6,179 nucleotides of DNA from Bacillota bacterium (GTDB taxonomy: Bacteria > Bacillota > Clostridia > Acetivibrionales > DSM-1351), in contig JAEWZA010000509.1 in NCBI GenBank assembly GCA_023395575.1, positions 1 to 6,179 of the forward strand, read 5' to 3'. Position numbers and translations under genes: made by a program. Shown here one piece after another: positions 1 to 5,161 of this stretch (position 1 is its first letter; each line of letters opens with the position of its first letter). The notes below the pieces were generated by a model. The model searched no databases. It worked only from the letters and a program-made list of their open reading frames with translations, and had not been told where the DNA came from.

Positions 1-85
1 GACTAACCCTACCTGAATTATCAGGATTCACCCCACTTAATGGTTCCCCCGCTTATAGTTTTTGTAACTATAACTCAGCGACAAA
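1..85 (-). promoter_or_regulatory. c-di-AMP (ydaO/yuaA-type) riboswitch, 3' end cut by window edge
   Basis: Read on the minus strand, this stretch carries the hallmark conserved blocks of the ydaO class in order: GTCGCTGA near 82, a 7-bp hairpin (arms 67-73 and 53-59), GGGGGAACCA at 50-41, GTGGGGTGAATCC at 37-25, a small CCTGA/TCAGG hairpin (25-21 and 16-12) and GGTAGGG at 13-7. The order and spacing match the family as I know it. The distal part of the aptamer, the expression platform and the controlled gene all lie beyond base 1. In this family c-di-AMP binding normally turns expression off, and the targets are mostly cell-wall hydrolases and potassium or osmolyte transporters. The class call is strong; the target cannot be known from this window. 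Confidence 0.88.
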
Positions 86-89
86 ATCA

Positions 90-126
90 TAGATTCTAAT
101 GCAATATAATTGTAAAAAAGAATCTA
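90..126 (-). other. Leader hairpin upstream of the riboswitch
   Basis: A perfect 8-bp inverted repeat (TAGATTCT at 90-97, AGAATCTA at 119-126) encloses a 21-nt AT-rich loop. It lies between the predicted transcription start (about 123) and the riboswitch, so it would form at the extreme 5' end of the leader RNA. It is not part of the conserved aptamer. A role in 5' end stability or in insulating the aptamer fold is only a guess. Confidence 0.45.
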
Positions 127-129
127 GAA

Positions 130-157
130 ATTATATATATTTTTTTGAACTAGTAAA
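130..157 (-). promoter_or_regulatory. Sigma-A-type promoter for the riboswitch transcript
   Basis: Minus-strand TTTACT (157-152) and a perfect TATAAT (135-130) are separated by 16 bp. They sit about 45 bp upstream of the riboswitch, in the right place to start its leader at about base 123. The -35 box matches consensus at four of six positions. The surroundings are very AT-rich, so a chance match is possible, but the spacing and position relative to the aptamer support it. Confidence 0.6.
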
Positions 158-229
158 CATATTTTATCGTACATAAATAAAAAAGTCAATATTTCCACAT
201 TGTCGTTTAATTTCTCCAAAATAAGTTGA

Positions 230-1027
230 TTAACTCAAAATAGATGTATCAATCTTTCCATTCCCCATTCTTACTAAATATACATCATAATACTGATTAC
301 CTAATGCATTTGCAAAATTTTTATCTAATACCGCAAAATCAAATCTATTTTTACCCTTAATTGCACTTCCGGTATCCATTGCGATAGCATATCCAAGGCC
401 TTTTATGTAAAATATCGTTCCATATGGCCAATGTTTTCTATCTATTGCAACTGATACACCTGGAATTATTGGGTGTCCAGAGCTGGTAATACCTTTGTTA
501 TTTCCACATTCCTCTGCTGAAGGCGTATAGGCTGTACCTAGAAACCTCCCTAAATATTCTCTTTTGGGGTTACTATTTATCAAATCTTCACTGGTATAAA
601 TTTTATAAGATTGAGGTGTCACACCTACTGCTGCTGCCTTTTTTAGTGATTTTTGAAGTTCAAGATTATCTTTTGCTAATTCGTTGTTTTGTTCCTCTAT
701 TTTTTTCCTATTTTGTTTCAGTTCATTAACTTCTTTCTTTATTTTCTCATTTTCCTTCTTGAGTGCATTGTACTGCTTAGTTAAGCTTTCAGACAAAATC
801 TTGTTCTCGTCTCTAGCAAGCTTTTCTTTTGAAGCAAGAGACTGGTTTGACTTCATTATTAGCATTGCTTGCACACATTCATTATTATACTTTTCTTTAT
901 ATTTTAAAAACAAGTCATTTATCTTTAAGCAGTAAAAACTAAGAATTAAACATGCTAAAACTAAAAAAATAATAAGTACTTTAAACGTAATGTTCTTACT
1001 AATATTATAGCCTTCACAACCATCCAT
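230..1027 (-). CDS. Membrane-anchored coiled-coil protein with C-terminal 3D domain, probable cell-wall hydrolase
   Basis: This 265-residue protein has one hydrophobic segment near the N-terminus (about 14-34) that should anchor it in the membrane. A long Lys/Glu/Asn-rich coiled coil follows (about 57-130), then a C-terminal 3D domain (about 158-255). The three aspartates that name the domain are visible: Asp196 in VAIDRKHWPYGT, Asp218 in AMDTGSAIKG and Asp230 in NRFDFAV. The 3D fold is the double-psi barrel shared with MltA-type lytic transglycosylases and the resuscitation-promoting factor/YuiC group, so cleavage or remodelling of peptidoglycan outside the membrane is the likely role. The start is supported by AAGGAG (1041-1036) 8 nt before ATG. 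The coil probably spaces the domain away from the membrane. No strong terminator follows; a riboswitch-led transcription unit begins just downstream. The substrate is inferred from the family, not shown here. Confidence 0.85.
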   Translation of the reverse strand: MDGCEGYNISKNITFKVLIIFLVLACLILSFYCLKINDLFLKYKEKYNNECVQAMLIMKSNQSLASKEKLARDENKILSESLTKQYNALKKENEKIKKEVNELKQNRKKIEEQNNELAKDNLELQKSLKKAAAVGVTPQSYKIYTSEDLINSNPKREYLGRFLGTAYTPSAEECGNNKGITSSGHPIIPGVSVAIDRKHWPYGTIFYIKGLGYAIAMDTGSAIKGKNRFDFAVLDKNFANALGNQYYDVYLVRMGNGKIDTSILS

Positions 1028-1398
1028 ATTCTGTACTCCTTATTTATAACCTACATCAGTATCAATTATGTCAACAAAATACTTATAAATTGGACATATT
1101 ATATTTATATTCTAAAATCCCATTATTTTACTATTAATAATATTTCCAATACAAATACAATTTATACCTGCTGCATAACATAATTTTCAATGAATATAAG
1201 ATTTATTGCTGAGTATGATATTTGAACATGGATAATACAGTTATTTTTAACCTAGAGTTCTAGAACTTGACTGTTACAAATCTTAAAAAGTTATAGTATA
1301 TCTTTACGAGTCAACTGCTTAAATAGTTCATCCTACAGTACATATCTATGAATTGCTCCAGAAATTTATGCCGAAATATTAGTTGCCTATATACTAAA
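1028..1398. other. Gene-free AT-rich intergenic stretch
   Basis: No frame on either strand combines a start codon, a ribosome binding site and a useful length. The only structure I can see is a perfect 12-bp palindrome, AGTTCTAGAACT, at 1256-1267. Several fragments of 25-30 open codons look vaguely protein-like in more than one frame (for example minus strand, about 1400 to 1310), but none is recognisable. The stretch probably holds the promoter region of the 3D-domain gene. Confidence 0.5.
1044..1074 (-). promoter_or_regulatory. Possible promoter of the 3D-domain gene
   Basis: A perfect -35 TTGACA (1074-1069) is followed by TTATAA (1049-1044) at 19 bp, or by GTTATA at 18 bp. The -10 box is poor, and a start from here would leave almost no leader before the AAGGAG ribosome binding site at 1041-1036. 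It is the best candidate upstream of the gene, but it is weak. Confidence 0.25.
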
Positions 1399-1440
1399 AT
1401 GGTTTCCTATAATAAATTTTACTTTATCATAGGAAACCAT
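1399..1440 (-). terminator. Hairpin terminator after the DUF3788 gene
   Basis: A perfect 12-bp inverted repeat (ATGGTTTCCTAT at 1399-1410, ATAGGAAACCAT at 1429-1440) continues after one mismatch into five more A-T pairs (1412-1416 with 1423-1427), leaving a 6-nt loop. It begins 16 nt after the stop codon of the DUF3788 gene. On the minus strand the stem is followed by TTTTAGTATAT, a short, imperfect U tract. Position and stem length support a Rho-independent terminator for the DUF975-DUF3788 transcript, though the U tract is weak. Confidence 0.65.
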
Positions 1441-1456
1441 ACACTAGTACTTATGG

Positions 1457-1903
1457 TTACTTGCTCCTCTTAGGAGGCAACTTGACTGATATCAGTTTTT
1501 TGTAATCCTCTAGTGTAACTGAATCTTTTATCTGGAACATAACCCATTTTCCAATTTTCATATAATCTCCTGCTTGTTTATAGATCTCTGCAATATTGGT
1601 ACTTAGTGCTGGAAGGATATCTTCCATTTTTTGTTCTAGCTTATAGCTAATAACCAATAAAACAGAAAATGAATTTTCTTCGGGGTACAAGGTTCCAAGG
1701 GATTGACCGCTTTTTTGAAATTTGATATTCCAGCCAGGCTTACCCGAACAACAACTGTAAGATAGCTTAGGCTTAACCTTGTATTCCTCTTCCATATACT
1801 CCATTAATGCTTGCCATAACAGCTTTGCTTCTCCGCTAATATATTCTGATATATTCTCCATAGTAGGCTGCGTATCTTGAGTAAAAATTTCCTGCCATTG
1901 CAT
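1457..1903 (-). CDS. DUF3788 family protein
   Basis: This 148-residue cytoplasmic protein has no signal peptide or membrane segment. It matches the DUF3788 pattern along its length: an N-terminal TMENISEYI element, LW at 29-30, the block YKVKPKLSYS (41-50) leading into CCSGKPGWN (51-59), then K..KSG.SLGTLYP (61-74), and a C-terminal KWVMFQI strand (119-125) before LEDYKKLISVK. The length is normal for the family. The biochemical function is not known to me. The start is fixed by GGGAGG (1917-1912) 8 nt before ATG. The gene lies 56 bp downstream of the DUF975 gene with no strong terminator between, so the two are probably co-transcribed and end at the hairpin just after this gene. The adjacent Cys51-Cys52 pair is in the most conserved block but is not enough to argue for metal binding. 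Confidence 0.85.
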   Translation of the reverse strand: MQWQEIFTQDTQPTMENISEYISGEAKLLWQALMEYMEEEYKVKPKLSYSCCSGKPGWNIKFQKSGQSLGTLYPEENSFSVLLVISYKLEQKMEDILPALSTNIAEIYKQAGDYMKIGKWVMFQIKDSVTLEDYKKLISVKLPPKRSK

Positions 1904-1959
1904 TTTATTCGCCTCCCTAGTAACTATCTCAGTTCTTTTGTGAAGTACTTTTAATTTGC

Positions 1960-2730
1960 TTATGCCAACTCTTCATAACTGCAAATACCACTGTTCAACG
2001 CATTTTCACGTAGAACTAAATAAAGCTCTGCTTTAGTAGCATTAATGTAAGGATCAAGAAATATTAAACCTATCCCTAAAGTCAGCACGCCTAGTAACTT
2101 CCAGCCAATGAAGGAAAGATCCAATACAAACATATCAAATTTATGTCCATCAGTCATTTTGTTACTAAGTTCTATAGCCCTTCTGTTACCAATATTCGGA
2201 TTTTCAGCTAATATGTATGGCACCATACTATAGGAATATGATTTTACAATTCCAGGTATTATGAAAAGTAAATACCATAAAAAGTTTTGGATGCCTTTTA
2301 ACAACATGGTAAAAACTATTCCAGAATAGTTTTCTTTGTAAAATGCAAAACTAAAGCATTTTGAATTATCTTCGTAACTAGCAGATTTTATAAAATATCT
2401 TCTTCCACCAACCTCTAAAGGACATCCTAACAATATTCGATAGGCTGATACTAAAACAATAATTAAAGTAACACCAATAGCTCCTAAAGCGATTAGCGCT
2501 ATAATTTTGCCTGTAAAATTTGTTAATATCGAATCAGTGAATACCCAGTCATTTGAAGTACTATAAATATTGTTACTATCATTTAAATTAAACCTGCTAC
2601 TTCCTCCATTACTACTTCCTCCATTACTGCCACCTGCAATTGCTATTACTAAACTAATTAAAAGTGCTTTCCAATAATTAATTTTAAGTACCGCCTTTGC
2701 CCTACTTTTTAGCTCTCCTCTTGACCACAT
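1960..2730 (-). CDS. DUF975 family integral membrane protein
   Basis: This 256-residue protein has about four hydrophobic segments (20-33, 76-102, 137-161, 210-229). The C-terminal half carries the DUF975 signature: IIPG (157-160), SYSYS (164-168), ILAENP (173-178), AIELSNKMTDG (186-196), DLSFIGW (204-210) and PYINATKAELY (227-237). Family members are multi-pass membrane proteins of unknown function, common in Firmicutes. Directly after the first membrane segment there is a Gly/Ser/Asn tract, GGSNGGSSNGGSS (33-45), encoded partly by a perfect 15-bp tandem duplication (2598-2627). The loop from about 46 to 72 is polar and variable. The start has AGAGGA (2743-2738) about 7 nt before ATG, and the opening MWSRGELKSRAK is the usual family N-terminus. 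It is likely in one transcript with the DUF3788 gene downstream and a small ORF upstream. Confidence 0.87.
   Translation of the reverse strand: MWSRGELKSRAKAVLKINYWKALLISLVIAIAGGSNGGSSNGGSSRFNLNDSNNIYSTSNDWVFTDSILTNFTGKIIALIALGAIGVTLIIVLVSAYRILLGCPLEVGGRRYFIKSASYEDNSKCFSFAFYKENYSGIVFTMLLKGIQNFLWYLLFIIPGIVKSYSYSMVPYILAENPNIGNRRAIELSNKMTDGHKFDMFVLDLSFIGWKLLGVLTLGIGLIFLDPYINATKAELYLVLRENALNSGICSYEELA
2598..2627. repeat. 15-bp tandem duplication inside the DUF975 gene
   Basis: The 15-mer TACTTCCTCCATTAC occurs twice back to back (2598-2612 and 2613-2627), followed by a diverged partial third unit. The unit is a multiple of three and preserves the frame, adding Gly-Gly-Ser-Ser-Asn blocks to an exposed loop. 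Such a repeat can change copy number by slippage without breaking the gene. Confidence 0.85.
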
Positions 2731-2772
2731 ATTTTAATCCTCTTTCTTAGAATTTAATAGTTTGCATACATA

Positions 2773-2820
2773 TTAATGTACTTTCCCAGTCTTTTTTATT
2801 TCTTTTCCCCATAAACTCAT
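2773..2820 (-). CDS. Small ORF, 15 codons, upstream of DUF975 gene
   Basis: The frame encodes MSLWGKEIKKTGKVH and stops 42 bp before the DUF975 start. It has a good ribosome binding site, ATAGGAG, with AGGAG at 2832-2828 and 7 nt to ATG, so it looks translatable. The peptide is short and basic with no membrane segment, and I do not recognise it. It could be a leader peptide, a small protein, or the surviving N-terminus of a lost gene. A run of amino-acid codons typical of attenuation leaders is absent, and no terminator or antiterminator follows. Confidence 0.35.
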   Translation of the reverse strand: MSLWGKEIKKTGKVH

Positions 2821-2862
2821 ACTTAATCTCCTATATTTTAATGCTAATAATTGTTAATAATT

Positions 2863-2891
2863 ACAATACGTATGGTTATCTATTATGTCTA
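2863..2891 (-). promoter_or_regulatory. Possible promoter of the small ORF-DUF975-DUF3788 transcript
   Basis: Minus-strand TAGACA (2891-2886, five of six to consensus) is followed after 17 bp by TATTGT (2868-2863, four of six). Transcription would start near 2856, about 25 nt before the small ORF's ribosome binding site. An interrupted palindrome, ATTGTTAATAATTACAAT (2850-2867), overlaps the -10 and start region and could be an operator. The AT richness makes both matches uncertain. Confidence 0.35.
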
Positions 2892-2996
2892 ACATTTTAA
2901 GTAAATATTTCTATTAGATAGGCTTCATCTAAAATATTTCTATCAATCACTATTTATAAAGCATTCCGGTATAAATTTAACTTTCTTCTTTATAGC

Positions 2997-3425
2997 CTAT
3001 GCCCATATGTTCTCCCCTATAATCTTCACCAACACCCTTTTCTCTCTCATGCCATCGTATTCACCATAAAAGATTTGTTCCCAAGTTCCAAAATCCAGTT
3101 TACCCTTTGTAATAGCAACCACAACCTCTCGGCCCATTATTTGCCTCTTCAAGTGTGCATCTGCATTATTCTCATAACCATTATGATTATACTGGTTATA
3201 AGGCTTTTCAGGTGCTAAATTTTCTAACCATTTCTCAAAATCCTGATGCAATCCAATTTCATCATCATTTATAAACACACTTGCAGTGATATTCATTGCA
3301 TTAACAAGAACCATTCCTTCTTTTATTCCGCTCTCATCAATACATTTTTGAACCTCAGCACTGATATTTACATATGCCCTTCTCTTTGGTATATTAAAGA
3401 ATAACTCTTTTCTGTATGATTTCAC
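2997..3425 (-). CDS. yjbQ: YjbQ/UPF0047 family protein (secondary thiamine-phosphate synthase family)
   Basis: The chosen product has 142 residues, the usual size for this single-domain family. Family blocks are clear: NAMNITASVFINDDE (42-56), GLHQDFEKWLENLAP (58-72), NADAHLKRQIMGRE (87-100) and GKLDFGTWEQIFYGEYDG (108-125), with the closing VLVKIIGE. E. coli YjbQ has weak thiamine-phosphate synthase activity, but the physiological role of the family is not settled. His60 and His91 of the expected set are present. The position that is His in most relatives (M-H-I-T-A-S) is Asn45 here. The start is GTG at 3425-3423: it has AAGGGGGAT (3440-3432) with the G-run ending 8 nt upstream. The frame stays open to an earlier GTG at 3479 that has only a distant GGAGA. 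No clear terminator follows, and no thiamine gene or riboswitch is nearby. Confidence 0.85.
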   Translation of the reverse strand: MKSYRKELFFNIPKRRAYVNISAEVQKCIDESGIKEGMVLVNAMNITASVFINDDEIGLHQDFEKWLENLAPEKPYNQYNHNGYENNADAHLKRQIMGREVVVAITKGKLDFGTWEQIFYGEYDGMREKRVLVKIIGENIWA

Positions 3426-3440
3426 AGCTATATCCCCCTT
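3426..3440 (-). promoter_or_regulatory. Ribosome binding site deciding the yjbQ start
   Basis: AAGGGGGAT on the minus strand (3440-3432) places its G-run 8 nt before the GTG at 3425. This purine run is the best Shine-Dalgarno match near either possible GTG, and it makes the shorter 142-residue protein the better model. Confidence 0.7.
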
Positions 3441-3519
3441 TTTATTTGGCTTAAGCAATATTGGCTTGAAAACTTGCACGCTTTTTATCGCGGTCTCCGC
3501 TACTCATATTTATGTTGCT

Positions 3520-3525
3520 ATTATA
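3520..3525 (-). promoter_or_regulatory. Possible -10 box for yjbQ
   Basis: A perfect TATAAT (3525-3520) lies about 95 bp upstream of the chosen yjbQ start. The corresponding -35 position (TAGCGT) is poor. If used, the leader would contain the small hairpin GCGG-TCT-CCGC at 3490-3500. TATAAT is common by chance in DNA this AT-rich. Confidence 0.25.
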
Positions 3526-3634
3526 CTATTTTATCCATAATAACGCTATATACATCTGAACAGGACTTAAGAGTAATTGACTTCAAATATCACAGCTTGC
3601 TATCAGCAGAAAACATCCTAAAATAAGTTTTACC

Positions 3635-3775
3635 GCAGAAGCCTCCTATTATGAAGGACTTTCGGTATCATATACATAATAATATACGAAAACTCATTAG
3701 CTTGACAGAAGCCTTAATTTATATAAAAGATGAACAGTAATCTGTCCTGTGCAGAAGTGCATTATGAAAGAACTT
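3635..3775. repeat. Imperfect direct repeats with CAGAAG core
   Basis: Two segments share GCAGAAG followed after a few bases by ATTATGAA and (A)G-A-CTT: 3635-3661 and 3751-3775. A third, CAGAAGCCT at 3706-3714, repeats the first nine bases of that motif found at 3636-3644. TGAACAG also recurs (3557-3563, 3731-3737), and ACAGGAC (3560-3566) is inverted as GTCCTGT (3744-3750). The pattern suggests a degenerate repeat or element remnant of about 200 bp, but no clean ends or target duplication are visible. Confidence 0.3.
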
Positions 3776-4045
3776 ATGTAAACTTTTTTTCTATCCAATA
3801 GCACGATAAAACCCCAAGGTAGGATGTTCACACTCTGAGTTGTATAACAGTATAACAATAATAGGCTGAAAAATATATAAGATTGGTTTTGGATAATACC
3901 TTAACCCAAAGAATAACTGTTGCCATAATGTGCGAGCAAAAGTTATAGCGAAAGTTTATACAGTACGTAAAAAATTTGTATAGATAATAAGTTAAAAATT
4001 ATTTTAGAAATAGATTTGAATACGTCAAAAACTTTTACAAGCGAG

Positions 4046-4076
4046 ATAGGCTGCATTTCTTCAAATGCTTAGCTAT
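4046..4076. other. Stable bulged hairpin
   Basis: GCATTT and AAATGC (4053-4058, 4063-4068) form a 6-bp stem with a 4-nt CTTC loop. It is extended by CT/AG and ATAG/CTAT pairs to 12 bp in total, with a single G bulge at 4050 and a TT bulge at 4069-4070. No U tract follows on either strand, so this is not a typical terminator. Confidence 0.55.
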
Positions 4077-4086
4077 ACCCTGCTTA

Positions 4087-4129
4087 TGTCAAGGCCGCCC
4101 TGGTTTTAGGCGTAAATTTAACCTTGACA
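4087..4129. other. Inverted repeat TGTCAAGG/CCTTGACA with inner stem
   Basis: An exact 8-bp inverted repeat (4087-4094 and 4122-4129) encloses a 4-bp CGCC/GGCG stem (4096-4099 and 4109-4112). The right arm plus one base, TTGACAA at 4124-4130, can pair instead with TTGTCAA at 4171-4177, so two mutually exclusive stems are possible. Confidence 0.55.
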
Positions 4130-4137
4130 AAAATTGC

Positions 4138-4220
4138 AAGCGGTATAATTTCAGATCTGACGGCTATATATTGTCAAAATACGGGATTATTGCTCCTTAC
4201 CGCTTTTCTAAGCCGTATTT
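4138..4220. other. Two interleaved 8-bp inverted repeats (possible pseudoknot)
   Basis: AAGCGGTA (4138-4145) pairs exactly with TACCGCTT (4198-4205), and AAATACGG (4177-4184) pairs exactly with CCGTATTT (4213-4220). The arms alternate first-second-first-second, the layout of an H-type pseudoknot or of two competing stems. A perfect 10-bp palindrome, TCAGATCTGA (4151-4160), lies in between. On the minus strand, directly downstream of the nifH-like gene, the 4138-4145 arm is followed by GCAATTTTTG. That run of five T could make this stem a terminator, although its loop is long. Confidence 0.5.
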
Positions 4221-4270
4221 ATAGCGACATCGCATATATTGTATATATAATCCACCACTTTTATATTCTG

Positions 4271-5128
4271 CTATATTCTGTAATCGTCCTTTAAATCGTC
4301 GAACAATCCATACTCCACAAGTATTTCTTCAAGACGTTCCTGTTTCATTGGCTTTGGAATAACGAAGTTCTTATTATTTTCAATGGCTCTAGCTAACTTA
4401 CGGTATTCTTCAGCTTGTTCAGATTCAGGCTGAAAATCAATTACAGTTTTCTTTCTTATTTCTGCGCGTTGTACCACATTATCGCGGGGAACAAAATGAA
4501 TAAGCTGAGTTCCGAGCTCCTCCGAAAAAGCTCTTAAAAGATCAATCTCACGGTCAACATTTCTGCTGTTGCAGATGATTCCCCCAAGCCTTACACCACC
4601 CTGACGCGCATAGCGGGCGATACCCTTTGAAATATTGTTTGCTGCATAAAGCGCCATCATTTCACCACTTGCCACTATGTATATTTCTTTCGCCTTGCCA
4701 TCTCTAATAGGCATTGCAAAGCCACCGCACACAACGTCACCGAGAACATCATAAAAAACATAGTCCAAATCGTCGGTATATGCACCCAGGCGCTCCAAAA
4801 GTCCAATCGAGGTAATAATTCCACGTCCTGCACATCCTACTCCCGGTTCAGGGCCACCAGATTCCACACACTTTGTTCCACCGAAACCTTCTTTTAAAAT
4901 TAAATCCAGGTCGATATTTTCACCCTCCTCGCGCAGAGTATCAAGCACCGTTTTCTGTGCCAGACCACCAAGCAAAAGCCTAGTTGAATCGGCCTTAGGA
5001 TCACAGCCCACAACCATTACCTTTTTTTTGTGCTCAACCAAGCCTGCTGTAAGATTCTGCGTTGTGGTTGATTTTCCGATTCCACCCTTGCCGTATATTG
5101 CTATCTGCCTTATTTCCTTTTTAGCCAT
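4271..5128 (-). CDS. nifH: Nitrogenase iron protein (NifH family), ATP-dependent reductase
   Basis: This complete 285-residue NifH-family protein is close in length to classical iron proteins (about 270-290). It carries the P-loop GKGGIGKST (14-21, from Gly13), the GCDPKADST block (41-49), both [4Fe-4S] ligands, Cys99 in GVGCAGRG and Cys134 in DVLGDVVCGGF, and Arg102, the residue ADP-ribosylated in some diazotrophs. The C-terminal VIPKP...ERLEEILVEYG segment is also of the NifH/AnfH/VnfH kind. As a dimer it would hydrolyse ATP and pass single electrons to a component-1 partner, here presumably the gene 33 bp upstream. The start has AAGGAAGGA ending 7 nt before ATG; the MAKKEI head is a few residues longer than in many relatives. 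The gene comes after, not before, the component-1 gene. No electron donor, cofactor-assembly gene or GlnB-like regulator is visible. Family membership is certain; N2 as the substrate is not. Confidence 0.93.
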   Translation of the reverse strand: MAKKEIRQIAIYGKGGIGKSTTTQNLTAGLVEHKKKVMVVGCDPKADSTRLLLGGLAQKTVLDTLREEGENIDLDLILKEGFGGTKCVESGGPEPGVGCAGRGIITSIGLLERLGAYTDDLDYVFYDVLGDVVCGGFAMPIRDGKAKEIYIVASGEMMALYAANNISKGIARYARQGGVRLGGIICNSRNVDREIDLLRAFSEELGTQLIHFVPRDNVVQRAEIRKKTVIDFQPESEQAEEYRKLARAIENNKNFVIPKPMKQERLEEILVEYGLFDDLKDDYRI

Positions 5129-5161
5129 ATGCTAATCCTTCCTTCACTTATTTATTTTATA

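Larger units (their letters stand above)
3426..4270. other. Long intergenic region between nifH-like gene and yjbQ
   Basis: I see no convincing gene in these 845 bp. The left half (about 3540-3790) is AT-rich and contains imperfect repeats around CAGAAG motifs, plus a small ATG frame on the plus strand at 3651-3740 (29 codons, no ribosome binding site). The middle has a perfect 8-bp tandem repeat, GTATAACA twice, at 3842-3857. The right part (4046-4220) is richer in G+C and packed with inverted repeats, described separately. A minus-strand promoter-like pair, TTGACG (4028-4023) and TAAAAT (4006-4001) at 16 bp, points towards yjbQ but lies about 570 bp from it. Decayed genes, a structured RNA or an old mobile-element scar are all possible. 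Confidence 0.5.

Noticed and set aside
172..229. Terminator after the 3D-domain gene
   Set aside because: There is a run of six T on the minus strand, but the preceding stem is only CAAT/ATTG, too weak to call.
684..935. 83-codon ORF on the plus strand
   Set aside because: It is antisense to the coiled-coil part of the 3D-domain gene. Its Phe/Ser-rich translation is the expected shadow of Lys/Glu-rich codons, and it has no ribosome binding site.
1310..1400. Gene remnant on the minus strand in the intergenic stretch
   Set aside because: Several frames give 25-30 protein-like codons, but none has a start with a ribosome binding site or any recognisable family motif.
1904..1959. Terminator between the DUF975 and DUF3788 genes
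   Set aside because: Only an imperfect 6-bp AGTACT/AGAACT pairing with no U tract; co-transcription is more likely.
4124..4149. Plus-strand TTGACA and TATAAT as a promoter
   Set aside because: Both boxes are perfect, but the spacing is only 14 bp and no plus-strand gene follows. Both boxes are also arms of inverted repeats.
4073..4294. Plus-strand frame of 74 open codons running into the nifH 3' end
   Set aside because: It has no ATG and no ribosome binding site, a generic hydrophobic translation, and partial overlap with nifH coding DNA.
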